This document shows positions 8,491-17,379 of a stretch of DNA of 60,629 bases, piece after piece (position 1 is the stretch's first letter; every line of letters starts with the position of its first letter). The notes below the pieces were generated by a model. That model saw only the letters and a program-made list of their open reading frames with translations, had not been told where the DNA came from and made no database searches. The position numbers were made by a program, and so were the translations under genes. Origin of the DNA: an uncultured Bacteroidota bacterium (GTDB taxonomy: Bacteria; Bacteroidota; Bacteroidia; Flavobacteriales; Flavobacteriaceae); NCBI GenBank assembly GCA_902577515.1, contig CACGZJ010000008.1, forward strand, positions 1 through 60,629. The letters run 5' to 3'.

Positions 8491-9574
8491 CTAATTATCA
8501 TTTAAAAGATATGACTTTAAAAATTCATTAAGTTCTCCGTTAAGAATAGCTTCAGTATTTCCTGATTCATAACCAGTTCTAACATCTTTTACAATTTTAT
8601 ATGGATGAAGTACATAATTTCTAATTTGTGATCCCCATTCAATTTTTTTCTTAGAATTTTCAATTTTTTTTCTTTCCTCATTATTTTTTTGAATTTCAAT
8701 CTCATAGAGTTGAGACTTAAGAAGCATGAGTGCTTTCTGCTTGTTGTCTAGTTGTGATCTTGTTTCAGAGTTTTCAATAGTAATTCCAGTAGGTTTATGT
8801 TTAAGTCTAACAGCAGTCTCAACTTTATTCACACTTTGTCCTCCAGCTCCCCCAGATCTCATTGTTTCCCATAATAAGTCAGATGGGTTAATAACAATTT
8901 CTATAGAATCGTCAACAAGAGGGTAGACATAAACTGATGCAAAAGATGTGTGTCTTTTGGCATTACTATCAAAAGGAGATATTCTTACTAATCTATGAAC
9001 ACCATTTTCTCCTTTAAGCCAACCAAAAGCATAATCACCATCAATTTGAATAGTGGCAGTTTTTATTCCAGCTACATCACCAGGTTGATTATTTAGTTCT
9101 TTAATTTTAAAGTTATTTTTTTCACCCCACATCATATACATTCTTAAAAGCATTTCAGCCCAATCACATGATTCAGTTCCACCAGCTCCTGCAGTAATCT
9201 GGAGAATTGCAGCCATCGAATCTTCTTTTTTGCTGAGCATCATTCTAAACTCCATATCTTCAATAAGACCTTCCAACTCATTATATGATTCGTTAATCTC
9301 ACTTTCACTAATCTCTTTATTTAAGAAAAATTCACCTAGAACTGAAATATCGTCATACTTAGATATTAAAATATTAAATTCTGAAATAGAGGATTTTATT
9401 TGCTGAATTTCTTTAACGATTTTTTCTGCATCTTTAGGATTTGACCAGAAATTAGGATCAGAAGCTTCTATCTCTAAATTAGAAAGATTGGATTCTTTAG
9501 ACTCAAGGTCAAAGAAACCCCCTTAACGTATCAATACGTTTTTTAATTCCTTTCAAATTTTCTTTAGAAAACAT
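8491..9574 (-). CDS. prfB: Peptide chain release factor 2 with programmed +1 frameshift
   Basis: Terminates translation at UGA and UAA. The gene is in two frames. An ATG at 9574 opens a 21-codon first frame that ends at a TGA (9509-9511). Shifting +1 there gives GAC and an uninterrupted 339-codon frame down to 8491, for a 360-residue protein, the normal RF2 size. The site AGGGGGTTTCTTTGAC has the classical form: internal Shine-Dalgarno-like AGGGGG, slippery CTT, then TGA-C. In the full protein the UGA-recognition tripeptide SPF is at 199-201 and the catalytic GGQ at 244-246. A frame read only from the internal ATG at 9276 would lose most of domain 1. RF2 level probably sets frameshifting, as in E. 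coli. Confidence 0.96.
9508..9523 (-). promoter_or_regulatory. prfB: prfB programmed +1 frameshift site (recoding element)
   Basis: On the minus strand: AGGGGG (9518-9523), TTT, CTT, then the in-frame TGA (9509-9511) followed by C. The AGGGGG has the spacing seen in E. coli prfB. I translated the downstream frame and found no stop between 9510 and the conserved body. Confidence 0.93.
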
Positions 9575-9631
9575 GTTTGAAATTAATTATATGATTTGGA
9601 AAAAAAAAATTATATTTCTAAAAATTTAACA

Positions 9632-11998
9632 ATGAAAAAAATACTTTTATTTACACTTTTATTTTCTAACTATATTTTTTCTCAAAATATTGATTTTAAA
9701 GGATTTATGAACTTTTCATATATTAAAGATTCAGGTAAAATCTATCTTGAAATTAGCGATCTTGATAAAGAGTTCTTATATATTAATTCATTGAGTAGAG
9801 GTATTGGAAACAATGATTTAGGTTTAGATAGAGGTCAATTAGGTGAATCTAGACTAGTATTTTTTACAAAGAAAGGTGATAAGATTTTTTTAATTCAACC
9901 AAACACTAGATATGTATCAAACTCTAGTAATAAATTAGAAAATAAAGCAGTTGAAGAAGCTTTTGCAAGATCTGTTTTATTTTCTTTTGATATAATTAAG
10001 AAAAAAAATAACAAATATATTATTGACTTAAGTCCTTTATTAATTAATGATGCTCATGGAGTAACCCAAAGATTAGAATCATCTAGTTCAGGTATTTATA
10101 CATTAAATAAATCTATGTCAGCAATTGAACTTAGTAGGACAAAGGCTTTTCCTAAAAATATTGAATTTGATGTAATTTTAACTTTTACTGGTAATCCTTT
10201 AGGGAGTAAGATCAGAAGTGTTACTCCTTCAGCTTCAAATATCACTGTTAATCAACATCACTCTTTTGTAGAACTACCAGATGATAACTTTAAGAAAAGA
10301 AAATTTGATCCAAGAACTAGTAGTTATCCCTTTATTGTATATGATTATTCAACTCCTATAGATGAGAAACTTGAGCAGAGATTTATAGTTAGACATAGAC
10401 TTAATAAAAAATATCCAGATAAAGAGGTTAGTGAACCCGTTGAACCTATTATATATTATATTGATAATGGAACCCCAGAACCTGTTAAATCTGCATTAGT
10501 AGAGGGTGGTAGCTGGTGGAATCAGGCTTTTGAAAGTGCGGGATATAAAGATGCTTTTAGAATTGAAATTTTACCTGAAGATGCTGATCCAATGGATGTT
10601 AGATATAATTTAATTCAGTGGATACATAGATCTACAAGAGGGTGGAGTTATGGAGCAAATGTTGTAGATCCAAGGTCTGGTGAAATAATTAAAGGTCAGG
10701 TAAGTTTGGGTAGTCTTAGAGTTAGGCAAGATTATATGATTCTTAGTGGGTTGCTTGATAATCCTAAATCAGACGATAATAAAAAATTAATAATTGAAAC
10801 TTCATTAGATAGAATTAGACAATTATCTGCTCATGAAATTGGTCATACACTTGGACTTGCACATAATTTTATTTCTAGTGCAGATAATAGGGCATCTGTT
10901 ATGGACTATCCTCATCCAAAAATATCTATAGTTGATGATAAAATTAATATTGATAATGCATATGCAAAAAATATTGGTGAGTGGGATAAAGTAAGTATAA
11001 AATATGCCTATTCTGACTTTTCTAATTTACAAGATGAATCAAAAGAGTTAAATAAAATTTTAGATGAAGCAGAAAGTAATGGTCTATATTTTATTACAGA
11101 TTCCGATTCAAGACCTATAAGTAGTGCAAATCCTTATTCTCATTTATGGGATAATGGAGATCTTCCGTACAAGGAACTTGATAATCTATTAAAAATTAGA
11201 AATAAAGCACTTAAAAATCTTGACTTAGAGAATCTTGAACATGGAGAATCTTATGATAGGATTGAAGATATAATGGTCCCTATTTATATGTTACATAGAT
11301 ATCAAATTGAGGCTACAACAAAAGCTTTAGGAGGTATTGATTATTTATATTTTGTTAAAAATAAAAATAATAATAAAGTAAGATTTGTAAATAAAGATAT
11401 GCAAATCAAATCATTAAACTCCTTACTAAAAGTAATACATCCAAGCAATTTAAAAATACCAAGTAACTTAATAGATTTGTTGGCTCCAAGGTCATATTCT
11501 AATCCAAGAACTAGAGAAAATTTTGTTTCAAATACTGGAGTAGGATTTGATTATATAAATGCTTCAAGTTCGATCATAAATCATGTTTTTACTTTTATGT
11601 TTGATCCTGAAAGAATGAACAGGATACATCAACAAAATATGTTTGGAAAAAATATTCTAACACTTGAAGATTATTTTAGTAAAATTCAAGATTCATTTTT
11701 TAATAATAAAAAAATGGATGAATATGAAATCTCCATAAACAAAAATATAAAGTCTTTATTTCTTGATCATTTATTTATTGCATTCAATGATAAAAAAACA
11801 AATGACATAGTTAAATCTAAAATTTATTCTAAAATATCTAACATAAGGTCATACTTAGAAAATAATACATCTGATTTCAATGATTTTTTAGTTATGAAAA
11901 TTAGAGATTTTTATAATAATCCAGATCAATATATACCTATTGAAAAGACTAAAACTCCAGATGGTTCTCCAATTGGAGATTTTTCATGTGATTACTAG
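9632..11998 (+). CDS. Secreted zinc-dependent metalloprotease, metzincin-like (DUF5117/DUF4953 type)
   Basis: A 788-residue protein starting at the ATG at 9632, where a clear signal peptide begins (MKKILLFTLLFSNYIFSQ). An upstream in-frame ATG at 9596 would bury that signal. The extended zinc site HEIGHTLGLAH (401-411) is followed by a Met-turn-like VMDYPHP (about 423-429), the metzincin signature. The N-terminal about 260 residues and the region after the active site match the large Bacteroidota 'zinc-dependent metalloprotease' family with DUF5117/5118 domains. Probably periplasmic or exported; the substrate is unknown. It is divergent from prfB and is a likely protein-scavenging enzyme together with the other peptidases here. 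Confidence 0.85.
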   Translation: MKKILLFTLLFSNYIFSQNIDFKGFMNFSYIKDSGKIYLEISDLDKEFLYINSLSRGIGNNDLGLDRGQLGESRLVFFTKKGDKIFLIQPNTRYVSNSSNKLENKAVEEAFARSVLFSFDIIKKKNNKYIIDLSPLLINDAHGVTQRLESSSSGIYTLNKSMSAIELSRTKAFPKNIEFDVILTFTGNPLGSKIRSVTPSASNITVNQHHSFVELPDDNFKKRKFDPRTSSYPFIVYDYSTPIDEKLEQRFIVRHRLNKKYPDKEVSEPVEPIIYYIDNGTPEPVKSALVEGGSWWNQAFESAGYKDAFRIEILPEDADPMDVRYNLIQWIHRSTRGWSYGANVVDPRSGEIIKGQVSLGSLRVRQDYMILSGLLDNPKSDDNKKLIIETSLDRIRQLSAHEIGHTLGLAHNFISSADNRASVMDYPHPKISIVDDKINIDNAYAKNIGEWDKVSIKYAYSDFSNLQDESKELNKILDEAESNGLYFITDSDSRPISSANPYSHLWDNGDLPYKELDNLLKIRNKALKNLDLENLEHGESYDRIEDIMVPIYMLHRYQIEATTKALGGIDYLYFVKNKNNNKVRFVNKDMQIKSLNSLLKVIHPSNLKIPSNLIDLLAPRSYSNPRTRENFVSNTGVGFDYINASSSIINHVFTFMFDPERMNRIHQQNMFGKNILTLEDYFSKIQDSFFNNKKMDEYEISINKNIKSLFLDHLFIAFNDKKTNDIVKSKIYSKISNIRSYLENNTSDFNDFLVMKIRDFYNNPDQYIPIEKTKTPDGSPIGDFSCDY

Positions 11999-12009
11999 TT
12001 ATTTTTAAC

Positions 12010-12017
12010 TAAATTTG
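12010..12017 (+). promoter_or_regulatory. Putative -7 box TAAATTTG before the cysteate synthase-like gene
   Basis: Exact TAnnTTTG ending at 12017, where it overlaps a possible GTG start. It favours the ATG 20 nt downstream at 12038 as the true start of a short-leader transcript. Confidence 0.45.
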
Positions 12018-12037
12018 TGCATTATTTCCAGATTATA

Positions 12038-13078
12038 ATGCCTGCTAATAATAAACCTTACAATAACATACTGGAGCTTATAGGTAATACTCCATTAATT
12101 AGACTAAATGAAGTCACAAAAAATTTTAAAGGAGAATACTTCACAAAGTTTGAGGGATTTAATCCAGGTCACTCTAATAAGGATAGAATTGCTCTTCATA
12201 TAATTAATCAAGCTGAAAAGAAAGGTATTTTAAAGAAGGGTAGTACTATAATTGAAACTACATCTGGTAATACTGGCTTCAGCTTGGCTTTAGTTTCTTT
12301 ACTCAAAGGATATAAGTGTATCTTGGCAGTAAGTTCTAAAGCTTCTAAAGATAAAATCAATATGATGAAATGTTTAGGGGCTGAAATTTATGTTTGTCCC
12401 TCTAATGTATCATCTGATGATCCAAGATCATATTATGAGGTTGCTAAGAGGTTAACTAATGAAATTAACGGATCTGTATACATTAACCAATATTTCAATG
12501 ATTTAAACATTGAAGCTCACTATCAAACTACCGGTCCAGAAATCTGGAATCAAACAAATGGAAAAATTAGTCACTTAATTGCATGCAGTGGTACTGGAGG
12601 TACTATATCAGGAATAGGTAGATTTTTAAAAGAAAAAAATAATGATATAAGAATTATTGGAGTTGATGCATACGGTTCAATACTAAAAAAATACCATGAA
12701 ACTGGTGAAGTAGATCCAAATGAAATATACTCATATAGGATAGAGGGACTTGGTAAAAATATAGTACCTTCTGCAACTGATTTCAAAATTATCGATAAGT
12801 TTGTAAAGGTTACTGATTCTGATAGTGCTCATATGGCTAGAGAGATAACTTTAAATGAAGGATTATTTGTCGGATACACTTCAGGTGCAGCTTTTCAAGC
12901 TGCAAAAATATTAAATGATGAGAACGAATTCGAAAAGTCTAGTTGTATTGTAATTATTTTTCCTGATCATGGTTCAAGATATTTAAGTAAAATATATTCT
13001 GATGAATGGATGAACAATCAAGGTTTTTATGATTCGAGTTTTTATCAACCTAAAAAAAATTCAATTAATTATATTTAA
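12038..13078 (+). CDS. PLP-dependent cysteine-synthase-fold enzyme, probable cysteate synthase
   Basis: A 346-residue fold-type II PLP enzyme. The PLP lysine is Lys48 in NPGHSNKDR, the substrate loop TTSGNTG is at 74-80, and the phosphate loop GTGGT follows in [10 protein letters not shown]. Generic cysteine synthases have NPxxSVKDR and a C-terminal SSG; here the residue before Lys is Asn and the late motif reads YTSGAA. Five bases downstream lies an alpha-oxoamine synthase gene. In Bacteroidota this pair makes sulfonolipids: phosphoserine or a similar donor plus sulfite gives cysteate, which is then acylated. Cysteate synthase is therefore my preferred call; plain O-acetylserine sulfhydrylase or cystathionine beta-synthase remains possible. 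Start chosen at ATG 12038 rather than GTG 12017. Confidence 0.7.
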   Translation: MPANNKPYNNILELIGNTPLIRLNEVTKNFKGEYFTKFEGFNPGHSNKDRIALHIINQAEKKGILKKGSTIIETTSGNTGFSLALVSLLKGYKCILAVSSKASKDKINMMKCLGAEIYVCPSNVSSDDPRSYYEVAKRLTNEINGSVYINQYFNDLNIEAHYQTTGPEIWNQTNGKISHLIACSGTGGTISGIGRFLKEKNNDIRIIGVDAYGSILKKYHETGEVDPNEIYSYRIEGLGKNIVPSATDFKIIDKFVKVTDSDSAHMAREITLNEGLFVGYTSGAAFQAAKILNDENEFEKSSCIVIIFPDHGSRYLSKIYSDEWMNNQGFYDSSFYQPKKNSINYI

Positions 13079-13083
13079 TTTTT

Positions 13084-14340
13084 ATGCAAGACTTATTTGA
13101 CAAAATATATAAAAATAAAGGTCCTCTTGGCAAATGGGCATCTATTGCCGAAGGTTACTTTGTATTTCCTAAACTAGAAGGTCCAATTTCAAATAGGATG
13201 ATGTTTAATGGTAAAGAAGTTATTACATGGAGTGTAAATGATTATCTAGGATTAGCAAACAATCCAGAAGTAAGAGAAGTTGATGCCAAGGCAGCAAAAC
13301 AGTATGGAAGTGCTTATCCTATGGGAGCTAGAATGATGTCAGGTCATACTAATCTTCATGAAAAATTAGAATCTGAACTTGCCAAATTTGTTTCTAAGGA
13401 ATCTGCATACCTTCTTAATTTTGGATATCAGGGAATCCTTTCAACTATAGATACTTTAGTAACTAAAAATGATATTATTGTATACGATATAGACTCTCAT
13501 GCATGTATAATTGATGGAGTTAGACTTCATCTTGGAAAAAGATTTACATATCAGCATAATGATATGAAAAGTTTAGAGAAAAATCTTGAAAGAGCTACAA
13601 AACTTGCAGAACAAACAGGAGGAGGAGTATTGGTAATCTCAGAGGGAGTTTTTGGAATGAGGGGAGAGCAAGGAAAACTAAAAAAAATAGTTGCATTAAA
13701 AGATAAATATAAATTTAGACTTCTTGTGGATGATGCTCACGGTTTTGGAACGTTAGGTAAAACTGGTGCAGGAGCTGGAGAGGAACAAGGTGTTCAAGAT
13801 CAAATTGATGTGTACTTTGCAACCTTTGCAAAATCTCTTGCCTCAACTGGTGCTTTTATTGCAGGTGATTCTGAAATAATTGAATTCTTGAAGTATAACA
13901 TGCGTTCTCAAATGTTTGCAAAATCTCTTCAGATGCAATTAGTTATTGGCGCACTAAAAAGACTTGAATTAATTAAGACCAGGCCTGAGTTTAAGCAGAA
14001 GCTTTGGGAAAATGTTAATTTACTTCAATCTGGATTGAAGGAAAGAGGCTTTGATATTGGTTCAACACAAAGTTGTGTTACTCCCGTATACCTTAAGGGT
14101 AGCATTCCTGAAGCAATGGCATTAGTTAAAGACTTAAGAGAAAATTATTATATTTTTTGTTCAATTGTTGTTTATCCTGTAATACCAAAGGGATTGATTC
14201 TGCTTAGACTAATTCCAACTGCTTCACACAATATTAATGACATTAATATAACTCTTGAAGCATTCTCTTCAATTAGAAAAAAACTTGAGAAAGGTGTTTA
14301 TAAGCGAGCATCTAAAGGAATGGAAGAGTCAGTTGACTAA
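13084..14340 (+). CDS. Alpha-oxoamine synthase, probable cysteate C-fatty acyltransferase (sulfonolipid synthesis)
   Basis: A 418-residue fold-type I PLP enzyme of the serine palmitoyltransferase/KBL/BioF family. Visible are the substrate-stacking His139 (DIDSHACIIDG), DDAHG at 216-220, and the PLP Schiff-base Lys250 in FATFAKSLASTGAF. The family condenses an amino acid with an acyl thioester, releasing CO2. The linked cysteate synthase-like gene makes cysteate the likely substrate, giving 3-ketocapnine, precursor of the sulfonolipids of gliding Flavobacteriia. Alternatives are serine palmitoyltransferase and glycine C-acetyltransferase; a KBL would normally pair with threonine dehydrogenase, absent here. 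Its stop shares CTAA with the stop of dnaN. Confidence 0.75.
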   Translation: MQDLFDKIYKNKGPLGKWASIAEGYFVFPKLEGPISNRMMFNGKEVITWSVNDYLGLANNPEVREVDAKAAKQYGSAYPMGARMMSGHTNLHEKLESELAKFVSKESAYLLNFGYQGILSTIDTLVTKNDIIVYDIDSHACIIDGVRLHLGKRFTYQHNDMKSLEKNLERATKLAEQTGGGVLVISEGVFGMRGEQGKLKKIVALKDKYKFRLLVDDAHGFGTLGKTGAGAGEEQGVQDQIDVYFATFAKSLASTGAFIAGDSEIIEFLKYNMRSQMFAKSLQMQLVIGALKRLELIKTRPEFKQKLWENVNLLQSGLKERGFDIGSTQSCVTPVYLKGSIPEAMALVKDLRENYYIFCSIVVYPVIPKGLILLRLIPTASHNINDINITLEAFSSIRKKLEKGVYKRASKGMEESVD

Positions 14341-15458
14341 TCATTAAGCATTACTGGCATTACAAGCATAGTAATTAACTCTTTTAATGAATCTTTTTTA
14401 TTTATTGGTCTTATAATACCTGCTCTATTTGGATGGGACATTGACAGTGTAATTGTTTCAGAATCTAAATTATTCAGCATTTCAATTAAAAACTTTGAGT
14501 TGAAACCAATCTGGATATCATCACCTGAGTACTCACACTCAAGATTTTCATCTGCTTTATTACTAAAGTCAAAGTCTTCAGCACTAATATTCAAAAGAGA
14601 TCCCGCAAGTTTTATCCTAATTTGATTTGTTGTCTTATTAGAGAAAATACTTACTCTTCTAACAGAATTTAAAAAAAGCTCTCTATCAATTGTAAGGACG
14701 TTGGGATTATCTTTTGGAATAACAGCTTCATAATTTGGAAACTTGCCATCAATCAGTCTAGAAGTAATTGAACTTTTACCAAAAATAAATTTTGCATTTG
14801 AATCATTATGCTGAATAGTTATTTCAGAATCATGAGTCTGCAAAATTCCTTTAAGTATTTGTAAAGGTTTTTTAGGCATAATAAATTCAGATATTTCTTT
14901 AGAGCTATACTCTGAAGTTTCAAATTTTACTAGTTTATGAGCATCGGTTGCAACAAATTTTACTGACTCACTGTTAAATTGAAAAAATACTCCACTTATA
15001 ACAGGTCTGAGGTCATCTGTTCCGGAAGCAAAGATTGTTGAATTTATTGCATTTCCTAGGTCAACTCCATTAATAATGGTTTCATGTGCATCTAAAATTT
15101 CAATTTGTTTAGGAAATTCTTCTCCTTCTAAATAAGCAAGAGAATATTTTCCATTACTTGCGCTAATTTCAATAGTATTATTTTCAGTTTTAATAAATGT
15201 CAATGGTTGATCTGAGAATGTCTTAAGAATATCTATTAATAGTTTAGCTGAAATTGCTAATTTATCAACAGATTCAGACTCAATATCAATTTCTGAAGTC
15301 ATCGTTGATTCTAAATCTGATGAGCTAATTTTAAGTTTCTTATTGTCTACCTCAAATAGAAAATTATCCAGTATAGGAATTGTATTTGAAGAATTAATTA
15401 CTCCACCTAATATTTGGAGCTCTTTGTACAAGATTGATGATGAAACAATAAACTTCAT
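14337..15458 (-). CDS. dnaN: DNA polymerase III beta subunit (sliding clamp)
   Basis: Ring-shaped processivity clamp, 373 residues, the usual length. Three repeated clamp domains are recognisable: MKFIVSSSILYKELQILGGVI at the start, a central segment with SGVFFQFNSESVKFVATDAHKL, and the C-terminal end MLVMPVML, typical of the clamp binding pocket. In many bacteria dnaN follows dnaA near oriC, but no dnaA gene is adjacent here. Convergent with the acyltransferase gene, sharing stop-codon bases; 78 bp separate it from the next gene upstream on the same strand. Confidence 0.96.
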   Translation of the reverse strand: MKFIVSSSILYKELQILGGVINSSNTIPILDNFLFEVDNKKLKISSSDLESTMTSEIDIESESVDKLAISAKLLIDILKTFSDQPLTFIKTENNTIEISASNGKYSLAYLEGEEFPKQIEILDAHETIINGVDLGNAINSTIFASGTDDLRPVISGVFFQFNSESVKFVATDAHKLVKFETSEYSSKEISEFIMPKKPLQILKGILQTHDSEITIQHNDSNAKFIFGKSSITSRLIDGKFPNYEAVIPKDNPNVLTIDRELFLNSVRRVSIFSNKTTNQIRIKLAGSLLNISAEDFDFSNKADENLECEYSGDDIQIGFNSKFLIEMLNNLDSETITLSMSHPNRAGIIRPINKKDSLKELITMLVMPVMLND

Positions 15459-15469
15459 TTGTTTTTTTT

Positions 15470-15477
15470 CAAATATA
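15470..15477 (-). promoter_or_regulatory. Putative -7 box TATATTTG before dnaN
   Basis: Exact TAnnTTTG on the minus strand, 11 nt before the dnaN ATG. Confidence 0.45.
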
Positions 15478-15536
15478 TTTAATTGATATTATAAATCTTA
15501 TAATTACTTATAAAAGTTATCTACCAAATACAAACA

Positions 15537-16364
15537 CTAAAAATAGATACTTACATGATCTCGATAATTTAGGCCAAACAATGAACTAGCACTTCCCACT
15601 GTTTGAGGATTACTTTTATAAATACTTAATTGAAGATAACCGAGAGTATTAAATATTGCCATCTTCTTCCCATCTTCTTCTCGATCTTTTTTATCAAGGT
15701 TAAAATCAATTGCATCAGAGTAATTTTTATAAATTTTTGTAAACTTAACATTTCTAGCATTTATAGTAAAAGATCTTGTTTTTGAAATCTCTTTGAATAG
15801 CTTTTCAGTAATATTTGTTATGACATTGCCATAATTATCAATATAAATCACGCTTCCTATAATTTGATTTTGTTCTTGGTTAACAACTGGTCTTAAGTTT
15901 TTAATTTCCTTAATTTTATTAATTTTTGTACCAACAACATTTAAGGGTCCAGATCTACTAATATGCCCTAATACCTTAACAAATAGATCATCTGAAGATA
16001 TCTTATAATTAAAGCTATTATGTAAATTAATTTCAAATATATCCTCTGGAATTATATCTTTAAATATTAAAGAAAATACTCCATTATCAGCACCAATAAA
16101 AAATGATTCTTCGTGTTTAATGACTATATGTCTATTTTCTGGAGTAAGTTCAGAATCTACACATATCATATGAATTGTACCTTTTGGAAAATTTCTGAAG
16201 GCTCCTTGAAGTATATATCCAGCTTCAGTTAAATTAAATGGACTAATATTATGTGAAATATCTAAAATTTCTGCTGACTCAATTTCTGAAATTATTTTTG
16301 CTTTTAATGAACTAACAAAATAGTCCTTATTTCCATAATCTGTAGTTAAGGTTATGATAGACAT
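15537..16364 (-). CDS. SAM hydrolase (adenosine-forming), SAM hydroxide adenosyltransferase family
   Basis: A 275-residue member of the DUF62 / SAM hydroxide adenosyltransferase family, related to fluorinase and chlorinase. The N-terminal TLTTDYGNKDYFVSSLKAKI carries the conserved SAM-binding Asp-Tyr-Gly segment, and the middle GADNGVFSLI and IDNYGNVITNI motifs are characteristic. Characterised members hydrolyse S-adenosylmethionine to adenosine and methionine. No halogenase signature loop is evident. The physiological role is unclear. It is transcribed toward dnaN but with a 78-bp gap, and divergent from phoH. Confidence 0.85.
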   Translation of the reverse strand: MSIITLTTDYGNKDYFVSSLKAKIISEIESAEILDISHNISPFNLTEAGYILQGAFRNFPKGTIHMICVDSELTPENRHIVIKHEESFFIGADNGVFSLIFKDIIPEDIFEINLHNSFNYKISSDDLFVKVLGHISRSGPLNVVGTKINKIKEIKNLRPVVNQEQNQIIGSVIYIDNYGNVITNITEKLFKEISKTRSFTINARNVKFTKIYKNYSDAIDFNLDKKDREEDGKKMAIFNTLGYLQLSIYKSNPQTVGSASSLFGLNYRDHVSIYF

Positions 16365-16442
16365 TAATTAAGATAAACTTTATAAATTTTATGTAAATTT
16401 GGATTAAATAATCTACTATAACAAATTTTTAAATTAAATCTA

Positions 16443-17372
16443 TTGAGTGAACTAGAATTTGAACTAACTGATGTTGACCCACAAAACTTTTTCTCAAGAG
16501 ATAATTTAAATTCTTTAAAATCCAGTTTTCCTAAACTTAAACTTGTTCAAAGAGGACAGACTATTAAGGCACTTGGTGAAAAAAGTGAATTAAAGTTATT
16601 TGATAACAAATTTAGGACTTTATTAAACTATTATTCAGATTATAATAACATAGACCCTAATATAATAAATGATATTGTCGTCAAGGATATAAAATTTAAT
16701 GGTGATAAACCTTCACTGATTTTACATGGTGTTTCAGGTAAACCTATATTAGCTAAAACTACAAATCAGAAAAAACTTCATAAATCAATTTTGAATAATG
16801 ATTTAATATTTGCTATTGGTCCAGCTGGGACAGGAAAAACATACACTGGTGTTGCAATGGCTGTAAAAGCTTTAAAAGAAAAAGAGATTAAAAAAATTAT
16901 ATTAACAAGACCTGCAGTTGAAGCTGGCGAAAACCTAGGTTATCTTCCAGGAGATTTAAAAGAAAAGCTTGACCCCTATATGCAACCACTTTATGATGCA
17001 CTAAGAGATATGATACCAACTAATAAGCTACAGAAATTTATTGAGGATAGGACAATTGAAATTGCTCCTTTAGCATTCATGAGAGGTAGAACATTGGATA
17101 ATGCTTTCGTGATTTTAGATGAAGCTCAGAATACAACTAATGCTCAAATGAAAATGTTTTTAACTAGAATGGGTATGAATGCTAAGTTCATGGTTACTGG
17201 AGATCCTGGACAAGTGGATCTTCCAAGAAAAGTGAATTCTGGATTAAAAGATGCAATTAAAATACTTTCAAGAAAGGAAGGTATTGATATAATCTATCTT
17301 GATGATACAGATGTAATTAGGCATCCCATAGTTAAAAAAGTTATAGATGCTTATAATAAAATTGATAAATAA
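16443..17372 (+). CDS. PhoH-family ATPase
   Basis: A 309-residue PhoH-like P-loop ATPase. Walker A is GPAGTGKTYTG, followed by the family hallmarks LTRPAVEAGENLGYLPGD, PYMQPLYDALRD, the Walker B region FVILDEAQNTT and TGDPGQVDLP. The N-terminus lacks a PIN domain, so it is the PhoH/YbeZ type, often linked to RNA metabolism alongside YbeY, which is not seen here. The start is a TTG at 16443; no ATG lies close enough upstream in frame. purC follows seven bases later and probably shares the transcript. Confidence 0.92.
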   Translation: MSELEFELTDVDPQNFFSRDNLNSLKSSFPKLKLVQRGQTIKALGEKSELKLFDNKFRTLLNYYSDYNNIDPNIINDIVVKDIKFNGDKPSLILHGVSGKPILAKTTNQKKLHKSILNNDLIFAIGPAGTGKTYTGVAMAVKALKEKEIKKIILTRPAVEAGENLGYLPGDLKEKLDPYMQPLYDALRDMIPTNKLQKFIEDRTIEIAPLAFMRGRTLDNAFVILDEAQNTTNAQMKMFLTRMGMNAKFMVTGDPGQVDLPRKVNSGLKDAIKILSRKEGIDIIYLDDTDVIRHPIVKKVIDAYNKIDK

Positions 17373-17379
17373 ATAGGTT

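Noticed and set aside
8491-9276. prfB as a complete gene starting at the internal ATG 9276
   Set aside because: This leaves out most of domain 1. The frameshift site and continuous upstream frame show that the gene begins at 9574.
9566-9631. Shine-Dalgarno-like purine tracts upstream of start codons (for example GGAAAAAAAA before 9632)
   Set aside because: A-rich tracts occur everywhere at this base composition; no GGAGG-type sequence is found at consistent spacing.
13084-14340. Glycine C-acetyltransferase (kbl) as the main call
   Set aside because: No threonine dehydrogenase is adjacent, and the linked gene is a cysteine-synthase-fold enzyme. Not excluded, but less likely than cysteate acyltransferase.
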